Shown here in pieces: positions 14,965 to 23,377 of a DNA stretch of 52,947 nucleotides (position 1 is its first letter; the number at the start of each line of letters is the position of its first letter). This stretch comes from Pelethousia sp034933245 (lineage in GTDB: Bacteria > Bacillota > Clostridia > Christensenellales > CAG-138), in the NCBI GenBank assembly GCA_034933245.1, contig JAYFNX010000008.1, positions 1-52,947 of the forward strand, in the 5' to 3' direction. The notes beneath the pieces are model-generated. The model was not told the origin of the DNA. It did not search any database and saw only the letters and a list, made by a program, of their open reading frames with translations. Position numbers and translations under genes: made by a program.

Positions 14965-15335
14965 TAGTAGGCACGGGTATCGATGTAATTGAGGTGGAAC
15001 GGGTGGAAAAGGCCGCTGCCAAGGAACCGTTTCTGCGCCGGATTTTTACCCCGGCAGAGAGGGCTTTTTTCGAAGAAAAAGGCGGGAACACCCAAACCTT
15101 GGCGGGAACTTTTGCCGCTAAGGAAGCGGTAAGCAAAGCCCTTGGCACCGGCATTGCGGAGGGCGTTAATTTTTTGGATATCGAGATTATCCGCCGCCCG
15201 GAGGGCGAACCCTTCGTGCAGCTTAGCGGCGGGGCTAAGGAACGGCTGAAAAAAATAGGAGGAAAGCGTGTACACATCAGCATTTCCCATATTAGAACCA
15301 TTGCGGTGGCCCAGGCGGTGATCGAGGATGAATGA
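14961..15335 (+). CDS. acpS: Holo-[acyl-carrier-protein] synthase
   Basis: A 124-residue enzyme that moves 4'-phosphopantetheine from CoA to the serine of acyl carrier protein. It has both AcpS signatures: GTGIDVIEVERVEKA at the N terminus, with the metal-binding Asp, and GTFAAKEAVSKALGTG (about residues 48-63). Length is typical. Overlaps of four bases upstream and eight bases downstream show translational coupling. Its substrate acpP (27608) and the CoA-pathway gene coaD (18588) are in the same window. In B. subtilis acpS also lies next to the NAD(P)HX repair gene. Confidence 0.96.
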   Translation: MIVGTGIDVIEVERVEKAAAKEPFLRRIFTPAERAFFEEKGGNTQTLAGTFAAKEAVSKALGTGIAEGVNFLDIEIIRRPEGEPFVQLSGGAKERLKKIGGKRVHISISHIRTIAVAQAVIEDE

Positions 15336-16188
15336 GGTTTTAACACGCGAAGCGATAAAGGCCATTTTGGGCGTTAGATCGCCCGATTGCAACAAGGGGG
15401 ATAACGGTAAAGGCCTTTTGTTGGCCGGAAGCGAGGGCTTTTATGGCGCGGCGGTCATGGCAGCGGCATCCTGTCTGCGCGCCGGCATCGGCACCCTGAA
15501 AGTCCTTTGTCCGAACGGCGCAAGAGAAGCCTTTTTTGCCCTGCCGGAAGCTATGGTCTATGTTGCGGGTCCCAATTGGGATAGCGCGAATCCTAGCCTT
15601 ATCCGGGAACGGCTTGCGGAAGCTACCTGCATCGCGATGGGGCCGGGCATAGGCAAGGAAGATGGGACGCTGGAACTGGTGCATGCGGTTTTGAAAACAG
15701 GGAAGCCCGCCGTTCTTGACGCGGACGGACTCAACGCCCTATCCCGCCTGACGGATCGGGAGAAGACCGCCCTGCTGCATCAAAACGCCGTCTTAACGCC
15801 CCATCCTGGGGAGATGGCTAGGCTTACGGGCCTGACGGTGGCGGATATCCAGGCGGATGCGGCCTATGTCGCCGCGGTCCATGCCCGCCGCTGGAACTGC
15901 ACGGTACTCCTGAAGGGGGCACGGACGGCCATTGCCGCCCCGGATGGCGCCGTTAAATGGAATGAAAGGGGAAACGCCGGCCTTGCCAAGGGCGGAAGCG
16001 GCGATGTACTTACCGGAATTATCCTGGCTCTACTGGGGCAAAAACTGCCCCCCTTTGCAGCAGCCTGCGCTGGGAGTTATCTGCTGGGCGCCAGCGCAGA
16101 GGAGGCCCTTGACCTTTTGCGGGAGCGGGCGCTGATGGCCCGGGACGTAATCGACGCTGTGAAACACACGCTGGATATGCTGCGTTAA
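15328..16188 (+). CDS. nnrD: ADP-dependent NAD(P)H-hydrate dehydratase
   Basis: A 286-residue ribokinase-fold protein (YjeF C-terminal domain) that removes water from damaged, hydrated NAD(P)H. It shows NKGDNGKGLLLAGS at the start of the fold, then GPGIGKEDG and LDADGLNAL mid-protein, LTPHPGEMARL, and the nucleotide-binding NAGLAKGGSGDVLTGI near residue 215. The N-terminal epimerase domain (NnrE) found fused in many bacteria is absent, and no separate nnrE is seen in the window. The ATG at 15328 overlaps acpS by eight bases. Confidence 0.93.
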   Translation: MNEVLTREAIKAILGVRSPDCNKGDNGKGLLLAGSEGFYGAAVMAAASCLRAGIGTLKVLCPNGAREAFFALPEAMVYVAGPNWDSANPSLIRERLAEATCIAMGPGIGKEDGTLELVHAVLKTGKPAVLDADGLNALSRLTDREKTALLHQNAVLTPHPGEMARLTGLTVADIQADAAYVAAVHARRWNCTVLLKGARTAIAAPDGAVKWNERGNAGLAKGGSGDVLTGIILALLGQKLPPFAAACAGSYLLGASAEEALDLLRERALMARDVIDAVKHTLDMLR

Positions 16189-16206
16189 CTTGGAGGAGAT
16201 AGGACA

Positions 16207-17367
16207 ATGCTGCTTTTAAAAAACGCCACTGTGCTTCCCATGACGGACGCGGGGCCTTTTACCGGAGACATATGGATAGAAAAGGGTACAATACGCGCCT
16301 TGGGGAAATCGTTAAGCGTCCCGGGTGCGCAGGTGCTAGACCTTACGGGCTGCTTCGCCATGCCAGGCATCGTAGATGCCCATTGCCATATCGGCATGTG
16401 GGAGGATGGAATTCAGGCCGAAGGGGATGACGGCAATGAAATGAGCGATCCCGTCACCCCGGAGCTGCGTGCCATTGATGCGATCAATCCTTTTGACCGG
16501 TGCTTCCAGGAAGCCTTGGAGGGAGGCGTGACTACTTGCGTTACGGGCCCCGGCAGTTCCAATGTGTTAGGAGGGCAATTCGCGGCCTTGAAAACCAAAC
16601 CGGGGAGTGTGGAAGATAAGCTCATTTTAGCGCCGGCCGCCATGAAGGCGGCCTTAGGCGAAAACCCAAAGAGCGTGTATGGCGGCCAGAAAACCACGCC
16701 CCAAACCCGCATGGCAACGGCAGCCCTCTTGCGCCGGGCTTTGCTAGAGGCACGGGACTATGCCCACAAAATGAAGGCGGAGGAGGAGAGCGACCGCCCC
16801 GAGTTTGATATGGCCAAGGCCGCCCTGCTGCCGGTTCTTTCGGGTGAATTGCTTTTAAAAATCCATGCGCATCGGGCGGATGATATTCTCACGGGAATGC
16901 GTATTGCCAAGGAATTTGGCCTGCGCATTTCGTTGGAACACTGCACGGAAGGGCATCTCATACCGGAACAGATCAAGACCGCCCAGTCCAGGGGCGTAAA
17001 AATTATTCTCGGGCCGCTTCTTACGGACAGGAGCAAGGTGGAATTGCGGAACCAGACCTTTGCAGCCCCCCGCATTCTCCATGAGGCGGGGGTGGAGTTT
17101 GCTATTATGAGCGATCATCCCGTAATCCCCACCCAATACCTGCCCGTATGCGCAGCCCTAGCCGTGCGGGAGGGCCTGCCGGAGGAGATTGCCCTGCGGG
17201 CTATTACCCTGCATGGCGCCCGCGCTGTGGGCCTTTCGAATAGAATCGGCAGCCTGCAGGCCGGCAAAGACGGAGATGTGGCCGTATTTTCCGGCCATCC
17301 CTTGGAATACAGAAGCCGTTGCATCCTCACCATCATAGACGGGAGAATTGTTTATGACGCAAGATAG
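16207..17367 (+). CDS. Amidohydrolase, imidazolonepropionase-like
   Basis: A 386-residue metal-dependent hydrolase of the amidohydrolase superfamily. The N-terminal beta-sandwich leads into PGIVDAHCHIG (H59 and H61 as first metal ligands). Further ligands are seen in KIHAHRADD and SLEHCTEGH, and the catalytic Asp in IMSDHPV. The C terminus returns to the sandwich with GSLQAGKDGDVAVFSGHPL. An ATG at 16207 has GGAGAT ten bases upstream. Its stop lies inside the start of the next gene. The substrate is unknown; it is not HutI itself, and no histidine-degradation genes are nearby. Its place in a cofactor and repair operon suggests a cyclic amide or N-acyl substrate, but that is a guess. Confidence 0.88.
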   Translation: MLLLKNATVLPMTDAGPFTGDIWIEKGTIRALGKSLSVPGAQVLDLTGCFAMPGIVDAHCHIGMWEDGIQAEGDDGNEMSDPVTPELRAIDAINPFDRCFQEALEGGVTTCVTGPGSSNVLGGQFAALKTKPGSVEDKLILAPAAMKAALGENPKSVYGGQKTTPQTRMATAALLRRALLEARDYAHKMKAEEESDRPEFDMAKAALLPVLSGELLLKIHAHRADDILTGMRIAKEFGLRISLEHCTEGHLIPEQIKTAQSRGVKIILGPLLTDRSKVELRNQTFAAPRILHEAGVEFAIMSDHPVIPTQYLPVCAALAVREGLPEEIALRAITLHGARAVGLSNRIGSLQAGKDGDVAVFSGHPLEYRSRCILTIIDGRIVYDAR

Positions 17368-17932
17368 TCTTACCGTTCAAAAGGCGGCATTGCGCAAGAA
17401 TATGCGGGCGGCGTTAAAGGCCGTTCCGCCGGAAGAATTGGCCAAGCAATCCGCCATGGCTTGCGAGCGCCTCTCCGCCCTTCCCGAAATGCAGCGGGCT
17501 GGGATCCTATTGGCTTATATGGCCATGGCTCACGAATGCAGCCCGGCTTTGGCGGTGAAAGCGGCGCACAAGGAGGGAAAAATCGTGGCTTTCCCCTTGT
17601 GCGGGCCGGATTTTTCACTTCAATTGCTGGTCCCCAAAGGGGAAAATGCCTTCCGCCCGGGCAGCTATGGCATTTGGGAACCCATTCCCGAACAATGCGA
17701 TGCCGTTGAACCCGAAAAAATGGATCTCATTATCTTGCCGGGCATTGCCTTTGATAGGGCGTGCAATAGGCTGGGGCAGGGAGCGGGCTATTATGACAGG
17801 CTCCTTCCCAAGACCCGCGCTTTTTTGGTTGGTCTCGGGCTGGATATTCAACTGGTGGAACGAGTGCCAACCACCCCGTTGGATATGCCGCTGCATGCCG
17901 TTGCAACGCCGGGATTTCTCTGTCGAAGATGA
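17354..17932 (+). CDS. 5-formyltetrahydrofolate cyclo-ligase
   Basis: A 192-residue enzyme that uses ATP to turn 5-formyl-THF into 5,10-methenyl-THF, returning a storage form of folate to use. Family marks: the N-terminal K-x-x-L-R-K helix, LAYMAMAHE near the middle, a PGIAFD stretch, and RLGQGAGYYDRLL, which binds nucleotide. GGGAG lies eight bases before ATG 17354; a TTG two codons upstream is an alternative. It overlaps the amidohydrolase by 14 bases and ends the recX-led operon. Confidence 0.93.
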   Translation: MTQDSLTVQKAALRKNMRAALKAVPPEELAKQSAMACERLSALPEMQRAGILLAYMAMAHECSPALAVKAAHKEGKIVAFPLCGPDFSLQLLVPKGENAFRPGSYGIWEPIPEQCDAVEPEKMDLIILPGIAFDRACNRLGQGAGYYDRLLPKTRAFLVGLGLDIQLVERVPTTPLDMPLHAVATPGFLCRR

Positions 17933-17962
17933 GGCAGAATTGTAAATTCCTCCCACGGGCGC

Positions 17963-17991
17963 TTGTGTGGAACGTTCATTGATGCTACACT
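17963..17991 (+). promoter_or_regulatory. Probable promoter of the rsmD-coaD operon
   Basis: TTGTGT (17963-17968), 17 bases, TACACT (17986-17991), with TG one base before the -10 box (extended -10). It precedes rsmD by 45 bases. Confidence 0.5.
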
Positions 17992-18036
17992 ATACCTTGG
18001 TATTGTCTTAACACATATACGAATGAGGAGGGCAGG

Positions 18037-18591
18037 GTGCGCATCATAGCCGGCAGCAAAAAGGGCTGTGCCATAGCCGCGCCAAAGGGCATGGATACCC
18101 GCCCCACGCTGGATCGGGTAAAGGAATCTCTCTTCGGCATTCTACAGTTTACCATACCCGGCACAAGGGTATTGGATTTGTTCGCAGGCTCCGGCAACCT
18201 GGGCTTGGAAGCCCTTTCCCGGGGCGCGGCATTTGCATCTTTTTGCGATGCCAGCCGCTCTGCTGTGCGTATTGTGGAGGCGAACATTCAAAAGCTCGGC
18301 TTTCAAGACCGGGCAAAGGTTTATGCTTGCTCTTTTGAGGCTGCCATCTGCGCCTTGGCAAGGGCAGGAGAGACGGTGGATCTGGTTTTCCTGGACCCGC
18401 CCTACGCATCGGGCCTTCTAGAAAAGGGGCTGTTCACCTTACAAAAAAGCGGAATTCTTGCGTGTGGCGCCATCCTTGTGGCCGAGCATGGGCCAAAGCT
18501 TCCCCCGGAGCTTCCTACAGGGTTCCTAGCTTATGATTCGCGCCGCTATGGCGAGGTGGCGCTATCCTTTATTCGAGAGGAGCGCCCATGA
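18037..18591 (+). CDS. rsmD: 16S rRNA (guanine(966)-N2)-methyltransferase
   Basis: A 184-residue Rossmann methyltransferase that adds a methyl to G966 of 16S rRNA using SAM. Features: the N-terminal RIIAGSKKG, RPTLDRVKESLF, the SAM-binding VLDLFAGSGNLGLEALSRG (about residues 48-66) and the catalytic LDPPY near residue 119. It starts at GTG 18037 with GAGGAGGG seven bases upstream. It overlaps coaD by four bases; this pair is conserved as ylbH-ylbI in Bacillus. Confidence 0.95.
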   Translation: MRIIAGSKKGCAIAAPKGMDTRPTLDRVKESLFGILQFTIPGTRVLDLFAGSGNLGLEALSRGAAFASFCDASRSAVRIVEANIQKLGFQDRAKVYACSFEAAICALARAGETVDLVFLDPPYASGLLEKGLFTLQKSGILACGAILVAEHGPKLPPELPTGFLAYDSRRYGEVALSFIREERP

Positions 18592-19076
18592 AAATTGCGG
18601 TATACCCCGGTTCTTTTGATCCTTTCACGTTGGGACACCTGGATATTCTGGCAAGGGCTTGCGGGCTGTTTGACAAAGTCTACGTCGCTGTTTTGGCCAA
18701 CGGCGAAAAGCGCCCCTGCTTTTCCGCAGAAGAGCGTTGCAGCATGATTGAGACCAGCATACGTTTTGCCGGCCTCACAAATGCCGTAGCGGACCGGAAT
18801 GAGGGGCTTTTGGCCGAATATGTGCGGGAGAAAAAGGCGTGCGCCGTGGTGCGCGGCCTTCGGGATGCAGCGGATTTGGCTTACGAATCCAGGCTGGATT
18901 GCGCAAACCGCCGCCTCATGCCCGGATTAGAAACGGTTTGCCTCATGGCCCGGCCTGAAATCAGCTTCCTCAGTTCCGGCATCGTAAGGGAGATCGGCTC
19001 CTATGGCGGTGATATTACCGGGCTTGTGCCCGATTCAATAAAAAAAATTATTGCAGAAAGGTTGATAAACCGATGA
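18588..19076 (+). CDS. coaD: Phosphopantetheine adenylyltransferase
   Basis: A 162-residue enzyme of CoA synthesis that joins 4'-phosphopantetheine and ATP to give dephospho-CoA. The nucleotidyltransferase signature YPGSFDPFTLGHLDI is at residues 5-19, with T/G-H as catalytic positions, and the second motif is SFLSSGIVREI near residue 127. Length is standard. The ATG overlaps rsmD, and its own stop overlaps the next start by four bases. Confidence 0.97.
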   Translation: MKIAVYPGSFDPFTLGHLDILARACGLFDKVYVAVLANGEKRPCFSAEERCSMIETSIRFAGLTNAVADRNEGLLAEYVREKKACAVVRGLRDAADLAYESRLDCANRRLMPGLETVCLMARPEISFLSSGIVREIGSYGGDITGLVPDSIKKIIAERLINR

Positions 19077-19924
19077 GCAACATGCAAAATTTAAAAATTT
19101 ACGACATAATAGAACAATTCGAAGATCTCGTTGAAAATAGCCCCAGGCCCAAGCTCGGCGGCAACGCCACGAAGCGCATTGTGGATGTGGAGGAGATCTT
19201 GGATTTGCTGGGGGATCTTAAAACCACCATCCCGGAGGATATTCGCCGCGCAAACGGAATTATCGCCGAATCTCGCACCATGCTGGCAAATGCTGAAGAG
19301 CATGCAAAGGACATGGTGCAGGAGGCGGAGCAGCATGCCATAGCCATCGGGACTGATGCGCAGAATAAGGCTGTGCAAGTTTTAGAAAAGGCCAAGGCGG
19401 AGTACGAACGGCTCATCGCAGAAGATGAAATTTATCAGGAGGCGCAAAAGCGCGCCCAGCTGCTGGCCATGAAGGCGGAATATAACGCCAACGAGGTATA
19501 CGAAAACGCAAAAACTTATGCGGATGATATCCTCGCGGATTTGGAAAGGTTCTTAGGCGAGTATAAGCGCCTGGTGGAAGTGAACCGCCGGGATTTGGAC
19601 GCCAGAACGCCGCAGCCCGCTCCTTCGGCCCCGGCCGGTGCGGCGGCTCCGGCTCCGCAGCCCGAACCTGCCGCACAAACCGCGGCGCCAATAGCTCCCG
19701 CAGCGCCTGTTGCCACATCTGCCCGTGCGCCTATCGCCTCCCAGGAGCGACCCGCCATGAAGCCTGCCGCCCGGATGCGCAAGCCGGAGCCGCCGCTGGA
19801 TGATTTCGACGATGAGGATGATTATGAGGACGAAGAGGATGCGCGGGGCGGCTTCCTGTTTGGGCTATTCAAGAAAAAGAAGAATTTCGACGAGGATGAT
19901 TTTGAGGACGACGACGAGGAATAA
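19073..19924 (+). CDS. Coiled-coil protein with Ala/Pro linker and acidic tail, unknown function
   Basis: A 283-residue protein in three parts. Residues 1-60 are a folded start with KIYDIIEQFEDLVE and a VEEILDLLGDL helix. Residues 60-180 are a long, alanine- and glutamate-rich coiled coil like those of DivIVA or ATP-synthase stator proteins. After that an Ala/Pro linker (about 182-235) leads to an Asp/Glu-rich tail interrupted by a GGFLFGLFKKKKNF patch. The design suggests a scaffold, possibly touching the membrane with the hydrophobic-basic patch. It is coupled to coaD by a four-base overlap and followed by a terminator. Similar uncharacterised genes follow coaD in other Clostridia, to my knowledge. 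I do not assign a function. Confidence 0.75.
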   Translation: MSNMQNLKIYDIIEQFEDLVENSPRPKLGGNATKRIVDVEEILDLLGDLKTTIPEDIRRANGIIAESRTMLANAEEHAKDMVQEAEQHAIAIGTDAQNKAVQVLEKAKAEYERLIAEDEIYQEAQKRAQLLAMKAEYNANEVYENAKTYADDILADLERFLGEYKRLVEVNRRDLDARTPQPAPSAPAGAAAPAPQPEPAAQTAAPIAPAAPVATSARAPIASQERPAMKPAARMRKPEPPLDDFDDEDDYEDEEDARGGFLFGLFKKKKNFDEDDFEDDDEE

Positions 19925-19954
19925 GTTTTCGTCTTTCTCCTGTTTGTGAGCAAC

Positions 19955-19990
19955 ATGGCGCTAGGGATTTTCTTTCCTGCGCCATTTTTT
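19955..19990 (+). terminator. Terminator after the coiled-coil gene
   Basis: A 7-bp stem ATGGCGC/GCGCCAT, extended by AGGGA with TTTCCT, is followed by six T. Confidence 0.88.
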
Positions 19991-20006
19991 ATTTCAGGAG
20001 ACAGGT

Positions 20007-20900
20007 ATGCGCCAATATATTGAGACTCGCTGCGCATCTGCGCTGCACAAAACGCCCCAGGGAAAAGGCGGCCCGTTCGCTTACGATCTGAATGCTTACA
20101 GAGGCTGCGAGCACCGGTGTCAATACTGCTTTGCCCAATATTCCCATGCTTATTTGGAGGATGGGGATTATTTTGGCCATATCTATGTGAAGACGAATAT
20201 CGCCGAGCGCTTAGATAGGGAGTTGGCGGCGTGCGCCTGGGATGGTGGCCCGATAAATCTCGGAGGCGTAACCGATAGCTATCAGCCCTGCGAGGCTTCC
20301 TACGCCCTTATGCCCGAAATATGGCGGGTGCTTCTCAAGCACAAGGCCCCCTGCATCATTTCCACAAAATCGGCTTTAATTCTGCGGGATTTTGATCTGA
20401 TAGAGCGGCTGGCCACTATGGCCTACGTAAACGTAGCCTGTACCATTACTACGCTGGATACGGCCGTAAGCTCCAAACTGGAGCCGGGGGCGGCCCAGCC
20501 GGCCGCTCGGCTGGAAGTACTGCGCGCCTTTTCCGGGACACCCGCTTCCACAGGACTGCATATGATGCCCATCGTTCCGTACCTTACGGATGGAGAGGAA
20601 AATATAGATGCACTCCATCATGCGGCAAAGGATGCGAAACTGGATTATCTGCTTCCTGGTATGCTGAACCTTAAGGGGAAGACCAGAGAGACATTTTTCG
20701 CTTGCGTGGCAAGGGATTTCCCCGCGCAATACAAGAATATATGGGAAGCTTATAAAAACGGAAGGCTATATAAAGGCCGGCGGGAGCTTGTTTATAGCCG
20801 GGTCCGGGCCGCACAGGAAAAATACGGCATTCATGCAGACTATATGGCCCCTGCCCTGCGCCGTATGGAAAAAGAAGGGGAACAGCTTTCATTCCTTTAA
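20007..20900 (+). CDS. SPL-family radical SAM protein
   Basis: A 297-residue protein with the radical SAM cluster CEHRCQYC (C34, C38, C41), here preceded by AYRG as in the spore photoproduct lyase-like (SplB/Rv2578c-type) group. After it come GGVTDSYQPCE and a barrel core with IISTKSALILRD and a CTITTLD strand. AGGAGACAG lies before ATG 20007. Members of this group are mostly uncharacterised; true spore photoproduct lyases have extra conserved cysteines and are longer, so DNA-photoproduct repair should not be assumed. It is convergent with ylbJ, and the two reading frames overlap by four bases. Confidence 0.85.
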   Translation: MRQYIETRCASALHKTPQGKGGPFAYDLNAYRGCEHRCQYCFAQYSHAYLEDGDYFGHIYVKTNIAERLDRELAACAWDGGPINLGGVTDSYQPCEASYALMPEIWRVLLKHKAPCIISTKSALILRDFDLIERLATMAYVNVACTITTLDTAVSSKLEPGAAQPAARLEVLRAFSGTPASTGLHMMPIVPYLTDGEENIDALHHAAKDAKLDYLLPGMLNLKGKTRETFFACVARDFPAQYKNIWEAYKNGRLYKGRRELVYSRVRAAQEKYGIHADYMAPALRRMEKEGEQLSFL

Positions 20901-21937
20901 GATATACGCTTTCTTCCTGCTGCTGCGGCGAAAAGCAGCACCACGCTAACCCCAACGAGGGAAATTCCGGCCGTAAGAGCGGCGGAAAGCGCATTTTGGG
21001 CCAAGGCGTCAGGCGAAAGGGAAGAAAATACCGTTTGAGAATTGGGAAGAAAGAGGGGAACCAATAAATAAGTTAATAAGGCTGCAAGGCACCCTTGCAG
21101 CAGTTTGCGCCAGAGGTATCGTCCTGCCCGCAAGCGGGCAAAGGCCAGGGATTGCGCCAGTATGCATATCCCGCCGAAGCTGAAAAAGAAGGCGCCGATG
21201 GCCGCAGATTGGCGCATGCCTAGCCCCGCAACCGCCAGATCGCGGCAACCTTGCACCATCTCCAGCATGCCTGAAAAAAGGATGGATGGAAAATCGGCCG
21301 AAAGGCCAATTTTTATAAAAACGGTGGAGATGGGGGAAAGCAGCAGGGAAAACACCCCGGTTTCATCCAAGAGCGCCTTTAGGGCCATAAAAACCATAAT
21401 GGTTCCGCCCACGGCGAGAAGGGATGCTACGCCCGAAGTTACGGCATCGCTCATAAGCCGCAAAAAGGAGGGAGCCTCATCGGCGGGGAGAGGGGGAGCT
21501 TCCTGTTCCGCATAATCCTTGGACAGAATGAGAAAAAGCGCGGCCGAGGAAAATTGGGCGAAAAGGATAGGCCAAGCGAGAAGGGGGCAGCCCAACAGAT
21601 TGCCCGCAAAGCTTCCCGCAATGAACATGGGGCTCACCACATTCAGGGCGGCCACCGTATCCGTGGTATCCTTCCCGGCCATGCCCGCCAAGCGAGCGCC
21701 GGAAGGCGCGCCGGATACCATACTCAAGCCGTAAAGCGCAAAGCGGTTCCCGCCACGCACGGCGCCGCAGTTTTGCATGATGTGGGCGCAAACGAAAAAA
21801 GGAAGAAGAGCGGGGAATACGCTGTCCCGCCAAAGGTAGAAGCCTTCCCGGGCTGCTGCAAGAGCGGGGCCGCTATAGAGCGCCAGTAACGCGCACAGCA
21901 GGGCACACAGGGCAAAGATCCAGATGCGCTTTTTCAT
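20897..21937 (-). CDS. ylbJ: Sporulation integral membrane protein YlbJ
   Basis: A 346-residue membrane protein with about eight hydrophobic segments, of the nucleoside-recognition ('Gate') type. It begins with a leader helix and a conserved WRDSVFPALLPFFV stretch; ALNVVSPMF and a GGICIL segment follow. YlbJ is needed for spore cortex formation in Bacillus, in the mother cell. GGAGG lies seven bases before ATG 21937. Its upstream neighbour is tmcAL (ylbM), the same pairing as in Bacillus, where ylbK and ylbL lie between; those two are absent here. The stop overlaps that of the convergent radical SAM gene, leaving no room for terminators. Confidence 0.92.
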   Translation of the reverse strand: MKKRIWIFALCALLCALLALYSGPALAAAREGFYLWRDSVFPALLPFFVCAHIMQNCGAVRGGNRFALYGLSMVSGAPSGARLAGMAGKDTTDTVAALNVVSPMFIAGSFAGNLLGCPLLAWPILFAQFSSAALFLILSKDYAEQEAPPLPADEAPSFLRLMSDAVTSGVASLLAVGGTIMVFMALKALLDETGVFSLLLSPISTVFIKIGLSADFPSILFSGMLEMVQGCRDLAVAGLGMRQSAAIGAFFFSFGGICILAQSLAFARLRAGRYLWRKLLQGCLAALLTYLLVPLFLPNSQTVFSSLSPDALAQNALSAALTAGISLVGVSVVLLFAAAAGRKRIS

Positions 21938-21993
21938 AGGTTGCCTCCAAATTGCGGGATATCCTTCTATCCATATGCATACGGAGGCTGTTC

Positions 21994-23187
21994 TCAGTCT
22001 AGAAGAAGGAGGGATTGCCCAAAATCGAACGGAGCGGGCTGGGGAGATTTTGAAGCAAGGCAGGCTATTTCCGCGGCCAACCTATCCTGCTCAAAAAGAT
22101 GGCGCTGGGCAGGTGTGAGATTGGCGGCGTCGGCGTATTTTGTAATGACGGGAACGGCGGCGTTTTTGCACAACGCACGCAAAAGCGGGAGAGCATCCCT
22201 GCGTGCGCCCAGTACCCGCAGATAAGCTCCTTCCCTCGCGGCGGTCAGATCGGCTCCGGTGATATGGAGCAAGGCGCACAGGCAGGCGCGCTTGAGCCTG
22301 GCCATGGGATAGCGGCGGGTTTTGACCAGGGAAAGAAGATCGTCTACCGTTGCCGCTGCGCGGCAGGCTCGATAAAGGGGATTTTCCAATCCTTCCCGCA
22401 CTTCGCCAAGGGCGGCCATATCCTCTTTGGAAAGGCGGCGAAGCGCATAGAGAATCGCTTGGGAAAGCCAAAAAAAATGCCTGGTTTTACCTTCCGCCAC
22501 CATGCGTTGCATAGCATCTACGGTCTCGCTTGCCAGATAGCAGGCCAGGGAGGACCAGTCCCCGGCGCAAATGCATCCGCGAAGGGCGGTAGCGCTGGCA
22601 TGCGGCCCAAAGAGCCCGCCTTCATCATGCCCCGCGCCTTTTCGGGCTACGGCCAAAGGCTCCATGGAGGAACCGAGCTCCTTTAAAGCGCGCATATACT
22701 CAAGGCCAAGAATGTCGTTGGGGCCGGCTTGCAGATCCGGCGCCACCGCCCGAAGGGCTGCCTGCCGGGCGGCGGGAAAGCTTTGGCCTGCCCGCAGGGC
22801 TTCACGCAGAGCTGCGGTCTGCCCCGCACTCTCTTCAGCCGCCAGCGCGGCGTATAGAAGGCCCGTGTCTCCGCTTTCGCTGCCGAAGCAGAGGGTATCC
22901 ACCATTCCGGCTGCATGCAGCAGCCCAACGGCACCCTTGGCAAAACCGGCCGCGCTGGTGAGAGAATAAACGGCGGGGAGGGAGACAACCAAATCGGCTC
23001 CTCCCGTAAGGGCCCATCTGGCCCTATCCATTTTTGCGAACATAGCGGGCTCCCCACGCTGCACAAAATCTCCGCTCATGACGATGAGGGCGTAATCCGC
23101 GCCTGCAAGCGCCTTTGCCTGCGAGATGTGGTAAGCATGGCCGCTATGAAAGGGATTGTATTCGGCTATAATGCCGACAACACGCAT
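21994..23187 (-). CDS. tmcAL: tRNA(Met) cytidine acetate ligase
   Basis: A 397-residue protein (YlbM) that activates acetate with ATP and makes N4-acetylcytidine at the wobble base of elongator tRNA-Met. The nucleotidyltransferase motif GIIAEYNPFHSGHAYH is at residues 5-20; MSGDFVQRGEPAMF, KMDRARWAL, and FGSESGD near residue 102 follow. AGGAGG lies six bases before ATG 23187. It is the first gene of a minus-strand pair with ylbJ and divergent from pta. Acetate, its substrate, is made by the pta-ackA pair next door. Confidence 0.95.
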   Translation of the reverse strand: MRVVGIIAEYNPFHSGHAYHISQAKALAGADYALIVMSGDFVQRGEPAMFAKMDRARWALTGGADLVVSLPAVYSLTSAAGFAKGAVGLLHAAGMVDTLCFGSESGDTGLLYAALAAEESAGQTAALREALRAGQSFPAARQAALRAVAPDLQAGPNDILGLEYMRALKELGSSMEPLAVARKGAGHDEGGLFGPHASATALRGCICAGDWSSLACYLASETVDAMQRMVAEGKTRHFFWLSQAILYALRRLSKEDMAALGEVREGLENPLYRACRAAATVDDLLSLVKTRRYPMARLKRACLCALLHITGADLTAAREGAYLRVLGARRDALPLLRALCKNAAVPVITKYADAANLTPAQRHLFEQDRLAAEIACLASKSPQPAPFDFGQSLLLLD

Positions 23188-23282
23188 GGAAAGCCTCCTG
23201 ATGCTTTTGGCACGAGTATATCACACGGGCGCAGATAGGGCAAAAAATATCATAGAAAAGGATGTAATGGCCACGCAAGATA

Positions 23283-23291
23283 TGTTATAAT
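23283..23291 (+). promoter_or_regulatory. Extended -10 promoter of pta
   Basis: TGTTATAAT gives a perfect -10 with an upstream TG, 86 bases before pta. No good -35 box is seen at 16-18 bases, which fits the extended -10 type. Confidence 0.6.
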
Positions 23292-23377
23292 ATTGTCACC
23301 GTGTTGTCGCCCCAAAAAAGCGCATGACATGTCTTTTTTTGAGTAAATCATATCTGCACTAGCGAAAGGAGTTAAAA

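Noticed and set aside
14418..15395. 325-codon minus-strand open frame across the P1 peptidase and acpS
   Set aside because: It runs opposite two certain genes, is rich in Arg, Ala, Pro and Ser as expected of a shadow, and lacks a start signal.
20007..20900. Spore photoproduct lyase (splB) as the name for the radical SAM gene
   Set aside because: The cluster motif and following residues fit the wider SPL-like group, but the features of true photoproduct lyase were not seen.
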